64,000 bases of DNA from Saprospiraceae bacterium (lineage in GTDB: Bacteria; Bacteroidota; Bacteroidia; Chitinophagales; Saprospiraceae), in NCBI GenBank assembly GCA_958295895.1, contig CATQHI010000002.1, positions 310,001 to 374,000 of the forward strand, given 5' to 3'. Numbering within the stretch: the stretch's first letter is position 1; every line of letters starts with the position of its first letter. Below are positions 19,122 to 27,740 of this stretch, piece by piece. The position numbers and the translations under genes are program-made. The notes beneath the pieces were generated by a model. It was not told the DNA's origin. It made no database searches and saw only the letters and a list, made by a program, of their open reading frames with translations.

Positions 19122-21238
19122 CGGCCACGCCCGTTGTCGGCCTGGTCGGAAACCCCAATAGCGGGAAGTCCTCCCTATTTAATCTGCTGACCGGTCTGCG
19201 GCAGCGCATCGGCAATTTCCCCGGCGTGACGGTGGAGAAAAAAGCCGGTATGCTCACTCTGCCCGGCCTACCCACCGTAGAGCTGATCGACTTTCCCGGG
19301 GCCTATAGCTGCTATCCGACGAGCCTCGACGAGCGGTTGGTCGTACAGGAGCTGACCAATCCCGAAGGCGATCTTTTCCCGGATGCGATCATCTACGTGG
19401 CCGACATCACGAAGCTAGACAAGCACCTGCTGCTGTTCACCCAACTGCGGGACCTGGACCTGCCGATGATTTTGGTGCTGAATATGGCCGACCTGATGGA
19501 TGCCGATGGGCTCACAGTCGACCTAGCCAAGCTGAGTCAGGAGCTGGGCGTACCGGTGCTGGCCGTAAGCAGCCGGGAGAATCGCGGTATCGGGGAGTTG
19601 AAGACCACCATCGCAGACCTGCTGCGCTCCCCGGAGAACTTCCGGCCCGAGCACCCCTTTTACGAGCCCGGGGCCAGTGCCCGTGACGTACTCTCCGAAC
19701 TGCGCCGCGAGCTACCCGCCCGCAACGACTACCACGCCCTACTACTTACCCACCACGCCCCCTGGCTCAAGCACATACCCGAACAGCTGCGACACAAGGT
19801 GCAGAACGCCCGGGTCAGCCACGGTTTTCACAGCCTCCGGGCCCAGGTGGAGGAGACCATGGACCGCTACAACACCTTCGAGCCCATCGTAAAGCAGACG
19901 GTGCGGCATGCGGGGGATGGCGACTCGCTGAGCGACCGCATCGATACGGTGGTGACGCATCCGCTTTTCGGGCCCATTCTATTCATCGCCCTGATGCTGC
20001 TGCTTTTTCAAGCGCTGTTCGCCTGGGCGAGCGTACCGATGGACCTGATCGAGCTGATCTTCGGCACCCTTGGGGAGGCTATTCGGGAGAACTTACCTGC
20101 GGGTTGGTTCACGGATTTGCTGGTGGACGGCATCGTGGCCGGGCTGGGGGGTGTGCTGGTCTTCGTGCCGCAGATAGCGATCCTATTCTTCTTTATTGCC
20201 ATCCTCGAGGAAGTGGGCTACCTGGCCCGGGCGGCCTATATGTTCGATAGCCTGATGCAACGCTTCGGGCTCAACGGGCGCTCGGTGGTCGCCCTGATCA
20301 GCGGGCACGCCTGCGCCATCCCGGCCATCATGAGTACCCGCACGATTGCTAACTGGAAGGAGCGGCTGCTGACCATTCTGGTGACGCCACTGACCTCCTG
20401 CTCGGCGCGTATCCCCGTGTACGTGATCCTGATTTCCTTCGCCGTACCGCCGGTGGCCTACTTTGATGGCCTAATTGGGCTACAGGGACTAGCCTTCGCG
20501 GGGCTCTATTTTCTGGGCATCCTGGGCGCGATGCTCTCGGCGCTGGTCTTTAAGTGGATACTAAAGACTCCAGATCGCAGCTTCCTCATGCTGGAGCTAC
20601 CGGAGTATCGCACCCCCGTGTGGCGCAACGTAGCCACCACCGTGTACCAGAAGTCTAAGACCTTCGTTGTGGAGGCGGGTAAGATCATTCTCATCATCAG
20701 CATCATCCTGTGGGCCGCCTCGACCTACGGCCCCCGCGAGAGTATGGCCGCGGCGGAAGTACAGGCGCAGGAGCAGGCCGTAGCCCGGCAGCTTTCCGAC
20801 GAAGAGACGGCCGACGTACTGGCCTCGGAGCGGCTTGAGGCCAGCTACGCCGGTCACCTCGGCAAGTTCATCGAGCCGGTGATCGCGCCCCTTGGCTATG
20901 ACTGGAAGATCGGCATCGCGCTACTCACCAGCTTTGCCGCCCGGGAGGTGTTCGTGGGTACGATGGCCACGATCTATAGCGTGGGGAGTACGGACGACGA
21001 GTTCCGTATCCGCGAGCGGCTGGCCGAGGAACGCAACCCGGTGACCGGACAGCCTGTGTACAACCGAGCTACGGCCTGGAGTCTACTTATTTTCTACGTG
21101 TTTGCGATGATGTGCATGTCGACCCTGGCGGTGACCAAGCGGGAGACGAATAGCTGGAAATGGCCCCTGGTGCAGTTCGTGTTCATGACGGCGATTGCCT
21201 ACGGGGGGGCTATGCTGGTGTACCAACTGCTGAGCTAA
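19103..21238 (+). CDS. feoB: ferrous iron transporter FeoB
   Basis: Inner-membrane Fe(II) transporter with an N-terminal G domain, 711 residues. G1 GNPNSGKSS (about 16-24), G2 PGVTVEKK, G3 DFPGAYS, G4 LNMADLMD and G5 VSSREN are present. A helical spacer and the membrane part with the two Gate motifs follow (GLGGVLVFVPQIAILFFFIA; LTSFAAREVFVGTMATIY) and the CSARIPVYVI segment. ATG 19103, inside the feoA end, is used; the alternative TTG at 19073 would only extend the overlap. Confidence 0.95.
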   Translation: MHHGQVTATPVVGLVGNPNSGKSSLFNLLTGLRQRIGNFPGVTVEKKAGMLTLPGLPTVELIDFPGAYSCYPTSLDERLVVQELTNPEGDLFPDAIIYVADITKLDKHLLLFTQLRDLDLPMILVLNMADLMDADGLTVDLAKLSQELGVPVLAVSSRENRGIGELKTTIADLLRSPENFRPEHPFYEPGASARDVLSELRRELPARNDYHALLLTHHAPWLKHIPEQLRHKVQNARVSHGFHSLRAQVEETMDRYNTFEPIVKQTVRHAGDGDSLSDRIDTVVTHPLFGPILFIALMLLLFQALFAWASVPMDLIELIFGTLGEAIRENLPAGWFTDLLVDGIVAGLGGVLVFVPQIAILFFFIAILEEVGYLARAAYMFDSLMQRFGLNGRSVVALISGHACAIPAIMSTRTIANWKERLLTILVTPLTSCSARIPVYVILISFAVPPVAYFDGLIGLQGLAFAGLYFLGILGAMLSALVFKWILKTPDRSFLMLELPEYRTPVWRNVATTVYQKSKTFVVEAGKIILIISIILWAASTYGPRESMAAAEVQAQEQAVARQLSDEETADVLASERLEASYAGHLGKFIEPVIAPLGYDWKIGIALLTSFAAREVFVGTMATIYSVGSTDDEFRIRERLAEERNPVTGQPVYNRATAWSLLIFYVFAMMCMSTLAVTKRETNSWKWPLVQFVFMTAIAYGGAMLVYQLLS

Positions 21239-21257
21239 TGATCTACCCCGGGGCATG

Positions 21258-21265
21258 TACCTTTG
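21258..21265 (+). promoter_or_regulatory. Bacteroidota -7 box upstream of the DUF4271 gene
   Basis: TACCTTTG, 20 bases after the feoB stop and 21 bases before the TTG start at 21287. It supports a separate promoter and the short leader implied by that start. Confidence 0.6.
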
Positions 21266-21286
21266 CCGGACTGATCCACCCCCCTT

Positions 21287-22186
21287 TTGCGGTACCTACT
21301 CCCCCTCTGCTGGATACTTATACTGTCGGTCCGTCTTCTGGGACAGGATGCGGCGCAGAACCCCTTCGAGCTTACCGAGCGGCTACCGGCTGAGGTGCGG
21401 GCTGCCCGGGCACGTACCGAGGGGACGGGTAATCCCTTCGATATTTACCCCGGCGCTCCACCCGTTGAGCCGGCCAGCGCGCCGCAGGCCGTGCGGGGTC
21501 CGGTCGTGATCGAGCCCGCGGCCGGTGGATCGGCGGGCGGCAACTCAGCGGAGGTCATCTTCATTCACCTGCTACTGCTGCTTACCCTGGCTAGTTTGTG
21601 GGTGCTCTTCCGTAACCTGCTGCTTCAGTGTCTATCGGCCACCTTCAACGACAACGTCATGACGCAGCTCTACCGGCGGCGGTCGGGGGGGCAGGTGGGG
21701 GCACTGTGGCTCTGCTACCTCTTTTTCCTTCTTTCGGCGGGGTTCTTCCTGTACCTTCTGACCGCCTTTTTTGAGCTTGATCTCGGCCTGGGACTGTGGG
21801 GAAGCTGGCTGACCTTTACGCTGATCGTGGCCTCGGCCGTCGGTATCAAGTTCTTCGTGCTGGGGGTGCTGGGCCGCGTCTATCCCCTACGAAAGGAGCT
21901 GAGTCAGTACGTCTTTGCGCTGATGGTGTTCTCTATTCTCACGGGGCTGTTGCTGGTACCGGTCAACCTGCTGGTGAGCTACGCGCCGCAACCCCTGCGG
22001 CCCTACTTTCTGTACGGGGGGTTAGGGCTCCTCGTACTGGTTTATCTACTGCATTTACTGCGGGGGCTGTTCATCGCCAACCGCTACGTGGGGCGTCGAC
22101 CCCTGCATTTTTTGTTATATATTTGCACCATTGAAATTGCCCCGCTTCTGTTAGTCTACCGCTATTTGAGCAGCACCCTGGCCTGA
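21287..22186 (+). CDS. DUF4271 integral membrane protein
   Basis: A 299-residue protein with a signal-like N-terminus (RYLLPLCWILILSVRLLGQ), a Pro/Ala-rich linker and six to seven TM segments starting about residue 90 (VIFIHLLLLLTLASLWVLF; FFLLSAGFFLYLLTAFF). Its ending (YICTIEIAPLLLVYRYL) matches DUF4271, a Bacteroidota family of unknown function usually found next to hemD, as it is here. The start must be TTG at 21287, because no ATG precedes the hydrophobic N-terminus and a -7 box lies just upstream. Confidence 0.85.
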   Translation: MRYLLPLCWILILSVRLLGQDAAQNPFELTERLPAEVRAARARTEGTGNPFDIYPGAPPVEPASAPQAVRGPVVIEPAAGGSAGGNSAEVIFIHLLLLLTLASLWVLFRNLLLQCLSATFNDNVMTQLYRRRSGGQVGALWLCYLFFLLSAGFFLYLLTAFFELDLGLGLWGSWLTFTLIVASAVGIKFFVLGVLGRVYPLRKELSQYVFALMVFSILTGLLLVPVNLLVSYAPQPLRPYFLYGGLGLLVLVYLLHLLRGLFIANRYVGRRPLHFLLYICTIEIAPLLLVYRYLSSTLA

Positions 22187-22230
22187 GTGCACGCCCCTTT
22201 GAACTCACCAGCACACAAACATTCTTGCCC

Positions 22231-23010
22231 ATGGCGGCCGAAAGTCAACTTCTCCAGGATACGTATAAGCCCGTCCGTACCGTCCTGGTCTCCCAGCCCG
22301 AACCCGAGCGCAGCCCCTTCGCCAAGCTCGAAGAAAAGTACGGCCTGCAGATCGACTGGCGCCCCTTCATCGAGGTCAAGGGACTGACCGAAAAGGAATT
22401 CCGCAAGGAGCGGGTGCGGCCGGACGAGTACTCGGCCATCATCTTCACCTCTAAGCTAGCCATCGAGCACTTCTTCCGCCTGTGTAAGGCCCTGCGCATC
22501 GAGATGAGCCAGGAGACGAAGTACTACTGCATGACGGAGGCCATCGCCAACTACCTACAGAAGTTCATCGTATACCGCAAGCGCAAAGTCTTCTTCGGCC
22601 AGCGCACCATTCAGGACCTCGGGCCCACCCTGAAGAAACACCGCAGCAAGGAGAAGTTTCTCCTGCCCACCGGCAACCTCGGCTCCGAGTTCGTCTCCCA
22701 GTACCTGGAGGAAAATAACTTCGCCTGGACGCCCGCCCTGATGTACCGCACTGTCTCGGCCGACCTAAGCGATCTGGAGGACGTCTTCTACGACGTTATC
22801 ATCTTCTACAGCCCCCTGGGAATTGATTCTCTCTACGAGAACTTCCCCGAGTTCAAGCAAAAGGACACCCGCCTGGCTGTTGCCGGTCGCAAAACCACGG
22901 CCGCCGTCGAGAAGCACGGCCTCACCGTACATATTGCGCCCAACCCCCCTCAGGTACCCAGCATGGGTATGGCCCTGGAGCACTACCTCAAAAAGAGTAA
23001 CCCGAAGTAG
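22231..23010 (+). CDS. hemD: uroporphyrinogen-III synthase
   Basis: Closes hydroxymethylbilane to uroporphyrinogen III in haem and sirohaem synthesis. It has 259 residues, the usual HEM4 size, with YSAIIFTSKLAIEHFFRLC in the first lobe, LLPTGNLGSEFVSQYLE at the hinge and YDVIIFYSPLGIDSL with FPEFKQKDTRLAVAGRKTTAAVEKHG in the second. ATG 22231 is preferred over the TTG two codons upstream. It follows the DUF4271 gene by 44 bases and abuts the Nudix gene. Confidence 0.9.
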   Translation: MAAESQLLQDTYKPVRTVLVSQPEPERSPFAKLEEKYGLQIDWRPFIEVKGLTEKEFRKERVRPDEYSAIIFTSKLAIEHFFRLCKALRIEMSQETKYYCMTEAIANYLQKFIVYRKRKVFFGQRTIQDLGPTLKKHRSKEKFLLPTGNLGSEFVSQYLEENNFAWTPALMYRTVSADLSDLEDVFYDVIIFYSPLGIDSLYENFPEFKQKDTRLAVAGRKTTAAVEKHGLTVHIAPNPPQVPSMGMALEHYLKKSNPK

Positions 23011-23652
23011 ATGACCTCCGCCGATGACGGAGGGCAGGTCTACCTAGAACGGATACGTGCGCGCCTTCAGGCAGGTGATCTACCCGGCTATGCCGCCCAG
23101 GAAGTGATGGGGCACGAGCTACGGCAGGAATACTCCGCCGCGCCCCCCACCGCCCGGGCTGCCTCGGTGCTCGCGCTCATCTACCCCGTTCGTGACATTC
23201 ACCACCTGCTATTCATCCAGCGTACCAGCCCACCCGGCGACCGGCACGGGGGCCAGATCTCCTTTCCCGGCGGCTCGGCTGATCCGGGCGATAAGAGTGC
23301 GGCGGAAACGGCCCTGCGGGAGGCGGAAGAAGAGGTCGGCATCGACCCTAAAAGAGTAGAACTGCTAGGGGAGCTCACCCCGCTGTACATTCCAGTCAGT
23401 AACTTCTTAGTGAATCCCTTCGTGGGTTACCTACCGGAGCGGCCCGCCTTCACCCTCCAGATTAGTGAGGTAGCGCGGGTGCTGGAGCTGCCCCTGGCCG
23501 GCTTCTTCGGCGAGGGCGTGGTGACACGGCGGGATAAGAAGCTTTACAATGGATTGCTGCTCAGGGACGTCCCCCACTGGCTGGTGAGCGGCGAGGCCAT
23601 CTGGGGGGCCACGGCGATGATGGTGGGGGAGTTAGTAGCAATTGGCCGCTAG
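23011..23652 (+). CDS. Nudix hydrolase, CoA pyrophosphatase-like
   Basis: A 213-residue Nudix enzyme. The box is at 87-111 (GGSADPGDKSAAETALREAEEEVG), preceded by LLFIQRTSPPGDRHGGQISFPGG, the extra upstream motif typical of the NudL/YeaB coenzyme A pyrophosphatase group. It would hydrolyse CoA or a related nucleoside diphosphate derivative; the group is clear, the substrate inferred. Its ATG follows the hemD stop with no gap, and its 3' end overlaps the convergent small gene of the Doc unit by 4 bases. Confidence 0.9.
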   Translation: MTSADDGGQVYLERIRARLQAGDLPGYAAQEVMGHELRQEYSAAPPTARAASVLALIYPVRDIHHLLFIQRTSPPGDRHGGQISFPGGSADPGDKSAAETALREAEEEVGIDPKRVELLGELTPLYIPVSNFLVNPFVGYLPERPAFTLQISEVARVLELPLAGFFGEGVVTRRDKKLYNGLLLRDVPHWLVSGEAIWGATAMMVGELVAIGR

Positions 23653-23867
23653 GCGAAGCCCCGGAAGAAATCCGCTAGGATCGCCAGGTCGGATTCCACC
23701 TCCGCACGCAGCTTATCCCCCTCGGTCGGCTCCCGCTCCAGGGTACCGGCGGCCTGCATCTCATCGCGCACCTCGCGCAGTACGGCGAAGAACGCCTGGG
23801 GGTCTTCCTCCAGTAAGGTGCGGATGGTGGTTTTGAGTTCGGCGCGGGTGACGGGGCGGGGAGTCAT
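23649..23867 (-). CDS. small charged protein, third gene of the Doc unit
   Basis: A 72-residue protein, MTPRPVTRAELKTTIRTLL onwards, that I do not recognise. It is acidic, Glu/Arg-rich and probably all helical. Its ATG overlaps the Doc toxin stop (ATGA), so it is translationally coupled and belongs to the same transcript. In size and composition it resembles the antitoxin at the other end of the unit, so a second antitoxin or a modulator is possible; this is inference. ATG 23867 is preferred over the GTG at 23897 because of the overlap. Confidence 0.65.
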   Translation of the reverse strand: MTPRPVTRAELKTTIRTLLEEDPQAFFAVLREVRDEMQAAGTLEREPTEGDKLRAEVESDLAILADFFRGFA

Positions 23868-24316
23868 GATTGGGAGATGATGTTTTGGGCGAACCACTGC
23901 TGGCAGGCGGGGAGGGGAACGGTACCGGAGGCTACTTCTAGGGTGAATTGATAGAGAATTTCATCGTGTCCTCCCTGCTCGTCTGGTAACATTCGTCCTT
24001 CAAACTCGACCCGAACCAGCTCCTGCTTCAACCAGTACCTATTGCGTAGTAGAAAGGCCAGTGCACCAGTAAGACCGGTACGCTTATTACCATCCTGGAA
24101 GATATGATTACTGATGATATTGAATAGATAGAGTCCGGCTTTGTCGGAGATAGTTGGATATAAAGGTTCTCCGAACATCTCAGCCTGCACCGTTTCTACC
24201 AGGTATTCTAGTGCCTCGCCGTGTAGTAGATTGTTAGGAGGCACGAAGTTTCCTCCGTGTCGCTTCACCGTGAGCTTGTTCAGATCAATCAACTCACCTG
24301 CGGTCAAATATTTCAT
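23864..24316 (-). CDS. doc: Fic/Doc-family toxin (death-on-curing type)
   Basis: A 150-residue Fic-domain toxin. The core motif HIFQDGNKRTGLTGALAFL (71-89) matches Doc's HxFxDGNKR, and the N-terminal YLTAGELIDLNKLTV and EYLVETVQAE match the death-on-curing family, which phosphorylates EF-Tu in the P1 prototype. It starts at ATG 24316, overlapping the TGA of the upstream antitoxin (TGATG), the usual antitoxin-toxin coupling. Base composition is less GC-rich than the neighbours, consistent with transfer. Confidence 0.88.
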   Translation of the reverse strand: MKYLTAGELIDLNKLTVKRHGGNFVPPNNLLHGEALEYLVETVQAEMFGEPLYPTISDKAGLYLFNIISNHIFQDGNKRTGLTGALAFLLRNRYWLKQELVRVEFEGRMLPDEQGGHDEILYQFTLEVASGTVPLPACQQWFAQNIISQS

Positions 24317-24504
24317 CACGCCAAGGCCTTAAGTACTTTATCGTATCGATTAAATATGTGTGCAGCAAGTTCATGGATGTCTGCATCTTCCGCTACTACG
24401 GGTGGCACAGGTTGCGCCTCAGCAGCTAGTCTGGCCAGTTCCTGGCGTACTACTTCACGAATGAGGGTCTCTAACTCCTGCTTGTCCTGAGTCGATAGTG
24501 ACAT
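24316..24504 (-). CDS. antitoxin of the Doc system
   Basis: A 62-residue protein preceding and overlapping the toxin. N-terminal helices (STQDKQELETLIREVVRQEL) are followed by a Pro-rich linker and a C-terminal helix HIFNRYDKVLKALA. Such a helix at the antitoxin C-terminus is the part that caps the Fic active site in Phd/Doc-type pairs; the assignment rests on position and this pattern. ATG 24504 is the natural start; the longer frame to 24807 runs inside the rhomboid gene. Confidence 0.72.
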   Translation of the reverse strand: MSLSTQDKQELETLIREVVRQELARLAAEAQPVPPVVAEDADIHELAAHIFNRYDKVLKALA

Positions 24505-24613
24505 GGCGGTGTGATTTAGGTTGAGTTTCAAAACCAACGCCCGCCGCTTTCCCAAAGTTCCTTGGCGTACCCCTGCTGACGCTGACCCCGCCCCGCCTCC
24601 AATCCCCCGCCCC

Positions 24614-25303
24614 CTAAAACGTAATATCGTCCCGAGAGACATACCCCTCCGAATGCCGCGGAATGTGGTGCGTAGCCCGAAAATAAAAGCCGGCCACGAC
24701 GCCGAAGACGAAACCACCGATGTGTGCCCACCAGGCAATACCCGTGCCCGCTGAATCCTGCAGACTCGCAAAACCGGCCGTAGACTGCTGGTAAAACCAG
24801 AAGCCAAGAAAGAGAATAGCCGGTATGTTGACCCGGAAAAAGAAAAAATAACCCCGCACGCGCGACTTAGGGAAGAGCACCAGGTAAGCCCCCATCACCG
24901 CCGAGAGTGCCCCGCTGGCCCCGACCGCCGGGATTGGACTGCCCGCATTGAAGTAGATATGCACCAGCCCCGCCGCGATACCCCCCAGCAGGTAGAACAC
25001 GACGAATTTGACGTTACCGATGGTGGCCTCGATGTTGTCGGCGAAGATCCACAGGTAGAGCATGTTGCCCAGTAGGTGCAGCCAGCCGCCGTGGAGGAAC
25101 ATACTGCTGAGCAGCGTCAGGTACCCCTCGCCGGCCTCGATGCGCGCCGGGATCGTACCCCAGTCGTATACGAACTGCTCGCCCGCCTCCGGCCCCAGGC
25201 TGGCCTGGTACACGAACACGAGCACGTTGAGGGCGATGAGGCCGTAGGAAAAGTGGGGGCGGTGACCGCCGCGGACCTGATCGTCGCCGGTGGGGAAAAA
25301 CAT
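24614..25303 (-). CDS. rhomboid-family intramembrane serine protease
   Basis: A 229-residue membrane protein with six TM segments. The catalytic Ser lies in GASGALS after an HGGWLHLLGNMLYLWIFADNIE segment (loop 1 and TM2, typical His/Asn), and the catalytic His in WWAHIGGFVFG. It cleaves substrates within the membrane; substrates unknown. The 109 bases to the next start hold a degenerate copy of the dispersed repeat (about 24575-24596). Confidence 0.92.
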   Translation of the reverse strand: MFFPTGDDQVRGGHRPHFSYGLIALNVLVFVYQASLGPEAGEQFVYDWGTIPARIEAGEGYLTLLSSMFLHGGWLHLLGNMLYLWIFADNIEATIGNVKFVVFYLLGGIAAGLVHIYFNAGSPIPAVGASGALSAVMGAYLVLFPKSRVRGYFFFFRVNIPAILFLGFWFYQQSTAGFASLQDSAGTGIAWWAHIGGFVFGVVAGFYFRATHHIPRHSEGYVSRDDITF

Positions 25304-25307
25304 AGGG

Positions 25308-25346
25308 ATTTACGATGTGCAATTTACGATGTACGCTGTACGATTT
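25308..25346. repeat. TTTACGATGT direct repeats
   Basis: The 11-mer atttacgatgt occurs at 25308-25318 and again at 25322-25332, followed by a variant acgctgtacgattt. It lies between two minus-strand genes. Short tandem arrays of this wording are a common intergenic repeat type in Bacteroidota. Confidence 0.6.
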
Positions 25347-25402
25347 GGCTACCGCACGTTGTAGTATCCCATCAACTAGTCAGGGGGTGGAAGGTTCCGC
25401 AG

Positions 25403-26845
25403 CTACTTGGCGGCCTCGTAGGTCATCTTCACCAGGCGCAGTCGGTTGCGGTACTCGCTGGGCAGTACGAGCTCGTTGCTGGCTACCTGGATACCGTCAC
25501 GAAAGCGGAGGCGGAGCTCCAGGTCGCGGGTATTGAAAAGGCTATTGCGGTCGAACTCACCGCGGCCGTTGAGCACGTACTCACTCACCGTGTTCTCGAA
25601 GCGGATCTCGTCGTTGAAGAGGAAGCGCAGCTTGGAGGGGCTTTCGAGCAAAAAGAAGCTGGAGTAGACGCCGCCGTCGTCCTGGCTGTACTGCTTCTTG
25701 TGCATGATGTTGCTCCAGTGGGGGCTGCCGTCTGGGTTGACCGCGAAGACCACGATCTCGTCGTAGTGGTAATCGACCAGCGGCCGGCCGCTGTAGGTGT
25801 TGAGGAGCTGATTCTGAATGGCGCCGCCGCGGCGCTGGAGCTGGCGATCGCGCTCGGTGATCATGACCATGCCACCATCGCGCCGCAACATGGCATCGCG
25901 CACGGTAAGGTCGTTGATACCGGGATTGCGCTTACTGTACTTCTTACCCTCCACGTTCTTCACCAGGTTGACGGGGAAGCGTTGGAAGCTCGGCCGCTGC
26001 GTGCTGGCCCCCGGGTCGATGGTGACGAAGAAGTAGCCCTCAGCCCGCACGAAGTCCTTGGTGGAGTAGAGCCCGCCGGCCGTCAGGTGCCGGTTTAGGT
26101 TATCGTACTTAAAGAAAACGTCGTAGGTGAGGCTGTCCCCCAGGTTGACGTCGATCATGCCGGTCTGCCCGCCGTTGGCCGCATGGGTGTACACCTCGTA
26201 GCGGTGCTCCTTGCGCCGGCTCTTGAAGTTGTCGCGCTCCACCACGAAGTACATATCGCCGGCGTTACTGATCTCAGCCTGCAGAAAATCTTCTCCGTAG
26301 AAGAATTTATCCGGTGAGAGCTCGCTGTCGTAGAGCAATTGCATGCTATCCAGGTCCACGGCCAGGTAGCGGGCCTTGCTCTGCTGCTCGACCATCAGTA
26401 GCAGCAGCTTGGTATCGTCTTCGGAGCGCGACACCTTATCCTCGGGGGTTGTAGCGAAGAGCCCAAAGTCGACCAGCGTCACACTATCCTGCAGGTTGCC
26501 GGCCGGGTTGTAGCGATCGAGTTGGAGGTGGTTGCGCCCCCCGTCGCGGTAGAGGTACAGGAGGTGGAATCCGGTGCCGTCCTGCTGGGCCACGGCGTCG
26601 AGCATACGGATGTTACGGCCGCGCAGTTCCAGGTCTTTCTCCCAGGTTTGGTTCATGCTACGGCCGTAGGCGGTCAGCAGGTGCTTGTTCTCGCGGTCCT
26701 GTAGGAGGAGGACCTGTCCGCCGAGCTTCCCGATCAGGCTATACTCGGTATCGTTGCGCATGGTGAGCTCGTCACTCACGGTCAGCACTTGGGCGCGGAC
26801 GCAGGTGCAGGCTAGGAGGACAAGGGCGATCAGTACGTGGCGCAT
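25403..26845 (-). CDS. secreted protein of unknown function
   Basis: A 480-residue protein with a clear signal peptide (MRHVLIALVLLACTCVRAQ). The mature part has repeated beta-strand-like units with Asp/Asn turns (LYDSELSPDKFFYGEDF, DVFFKYDNLNRHLTAGGLYS, DEIVVFAVNPDGSPHWS) and could be a beta-propeller, but I recognise no family. No sorting domain or lipobox is seen, so it is probably periplasmic. Not obviously in an operon with the rhomboid gene (99 bases apart). Confidence 0.75.
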   Translation of the reverse strand: MRHVLIALVLLACTCVRAQVLTVSDELTMRNDTEYSLIGKLGGQVLLLQDRENKHLLTAYGRSMNQTWEKDLELRGRNIRMLDAVAQQDGTGFHLLYLYRDGGRNHLQLDRYNPAGNLQDSVTLVDFGLFATTPEDKVSRSEDDTKLLLLMVEQQSKARYLAVDLDSMQLLYDSELSPDKFFYGEDFLQAEISNAGDMYFVVERDNFKSRRKEHRYEVYTHAANGGQTGMIDVNLGDSLTYDVFFKYDNLNRHLTAGGLYSTKDFVRAEGYFFVTIDPGASTQRPSFQRFPVNLVKNVEGKKYSKRNPGINDLTVRDAMLRRDGGMVMITERDRQLQRRGGAIQNQLLNTYSGRPLVDYHYDEIVVFAVNPDGSPHWSNIMHKKQYSQDDGGVYSSFFLLESPSKLRFLFNDEIRFENTVSEYVLNGRGEFDRNSLFNTRDLELRLRFRDGIQVASNELVLPSEYRNRLRLVKMTYEAAK

Positions 26846-26956
26846 GGGGGTGGCGGGTTGCGGAATGTTGGGGGTCGTCTACCGACTTCTCTTCCAGTCT
26901 TAACGCATAAGGTACGGACTGGGTCGGAGGGTGAGGGGTTGATTTTGGCGGGGGGC

Positions 26957-27000
26957 TTGCGGAAGGCGTTGCGTCCGGTTGCGGAAGGCCTTACGTCCGG
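26957..27000. repeat. 22-bp tandem duplication
   Basis: Two adjacent 22-base units, each starting ttgcggaaggc and ending cgtccgg, differ at two positions. They directly precede the hairpins at 26995 and 27037. Confidence 0.75.
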
Positions 27001-27012
27001 CTAGCGCCGGAC
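26995..27012. repeat. perfect 7-bp hairpin gtccggc-tagc-gccggac
   Basis: A perfect stem overlapping the end of the tandem duplication; together with the next hairpin it forms one compact structured intergenic block. Confidence 0.6.
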
Positions 27013-27036
27013 TGCAGACCTTCCTAGGCTAGGGCT

Positions 27037-27081
27037 CCCCTTCCAGGGAAGCACTTCTCACCCCCTGTCCCTGGAAGGGCC
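27037..27081. repeat. REP-like hairpin related to the RAYT element ends
   Basis: Arms ccccttccaggga (27037-27049) and tccctggaagggcc (27068-27081) form the same stem seen at 51411-51454 and, split, at the two ends of the transposase element (53788-53800; 54381-54393). Confidence 0.75.
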
Positions 27082-27098
27082 CCGCTGCTGCGCCGCCA

Positions 27099-27668
27099 TC
27101 AGTGCCGCCCGTCCATATTCACTGCACCCGCGGCCCCGCCCCCTGACAACACCTCCACCACCTCCACCGCCGCCTCATCCTCCAAGCCCAGGCCGAAGGA
27201 GCGCGACTTACCCCTATAACTAAACTGCACCTTACCCGGCCCCACGCCCCAGACCGACCACTTGCTATTAGCACTAAAAAAGTCCGTCTTGACCGGGCGG
27301 AAGCGGATGTTTTTGACCTCATCGCGGTCGTAGGTCTGCGTAGGACCGAGACCAAAAACGGTACGCTGCAACGACAACTCCGTGGCGGAAAGCGTGACGA
27401 TCTCGCGGCCGAAGTAGCCCCACAGCAGTACGCCGAGCACGAACAGGCCGCCGGCCATCCAGAGCAGAAACCACAGGAGGAGGAAGCCATCGAGTACTGC
27501 GTAGCCGCCGCTACCGAAGCCGATGTTGCCCAGCGCACTCATGGCCCCCCGCAGGCCGAAGTACCAGGCCACGAGCCAGAGCAGGCCGCCGATGAGCAGG
27601 TAGCGGTGCTTGGGGGTGGGCAGCTCGAGGCGGGTGACGCCGGGGGAAAGGGTGGAGGTATGCAGCAT
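27099..27668 (-). CDS. two-TM membrane protein, PH-like
   Basis: A 189-residue protein with two TM segments (YLLIGGLLWLVAWYFGLRG; VLDGFLLLWFLLWMAGGLFVLGVLL), then a cytosolic beta-rich domain (IVTLSATELSLQRTVFGLG, DEVKNIRFRP) resembling bacterial PH domains. Function unknown. The C-terminus includes the dispersed repeat, read as GGGAAGA, 8 residues before the stop. It diverges from the next gene, whose -7 box lies 5 bases beyond its start. Confidence 0.7.
   Translation of the reverse strand: MLHTSTLSPGVTRLELPTPKHRYLLIGGLLWLVAWYFGLRGAMSALGNIGFGSGGYAVLDGFLLLWFLLWMAGGLFVLGVLLWGYFGREIVTLSATELSLQRTVFGLGPTQTYDRDEVKNIRFRPVKTDFFSANSKWSVWGVGPGKVQFSYRGKSRSFGLGLEDEAAVEVVEVLSGGGAAGAVNMDGRH
27122..27142 (+). 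repeat. dispersed 20-bp repeat, copy 5
   Basis: Inside the C-terminal codons of the membrane-protein gene, read there as Gly-Gly-Gly-Ala-Ala-Gly-Ala. Confidence 0.85.
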
Positions 27669-27672
27669 GCAG

Positions 27673-27680
27673 TAACTTTG
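27673..27680 (+). promoter_or_regulatory. Bacteroidota -7 box
   Basis: TAACTTTG in the divergent gap, 60 bases before the ATG at 27741. Confidence 0.6.
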
Positions 27681-27740
27681 GTACGGATCAAACAGCCCCG
27701 AGGGCTACAATGCTCGGTGAGCGGCAGATTAAGCGTGCGG

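Noticed and set aside
25076-26098. 340-codon plus-strand frame across the rhomboid and secreted-protein genes
   Set aside because: It crosses two real minus-strand genes and an intergenic repeat, and shows no domain or sensible start.
26791-26810. Sequence close to the dispersed repeat in a signal-peptide region
   Set aside because: It encodes the ordinary signal-peptide end CVRAQ, also seen at 34975 with different bases, so protein-level similarity explains it.
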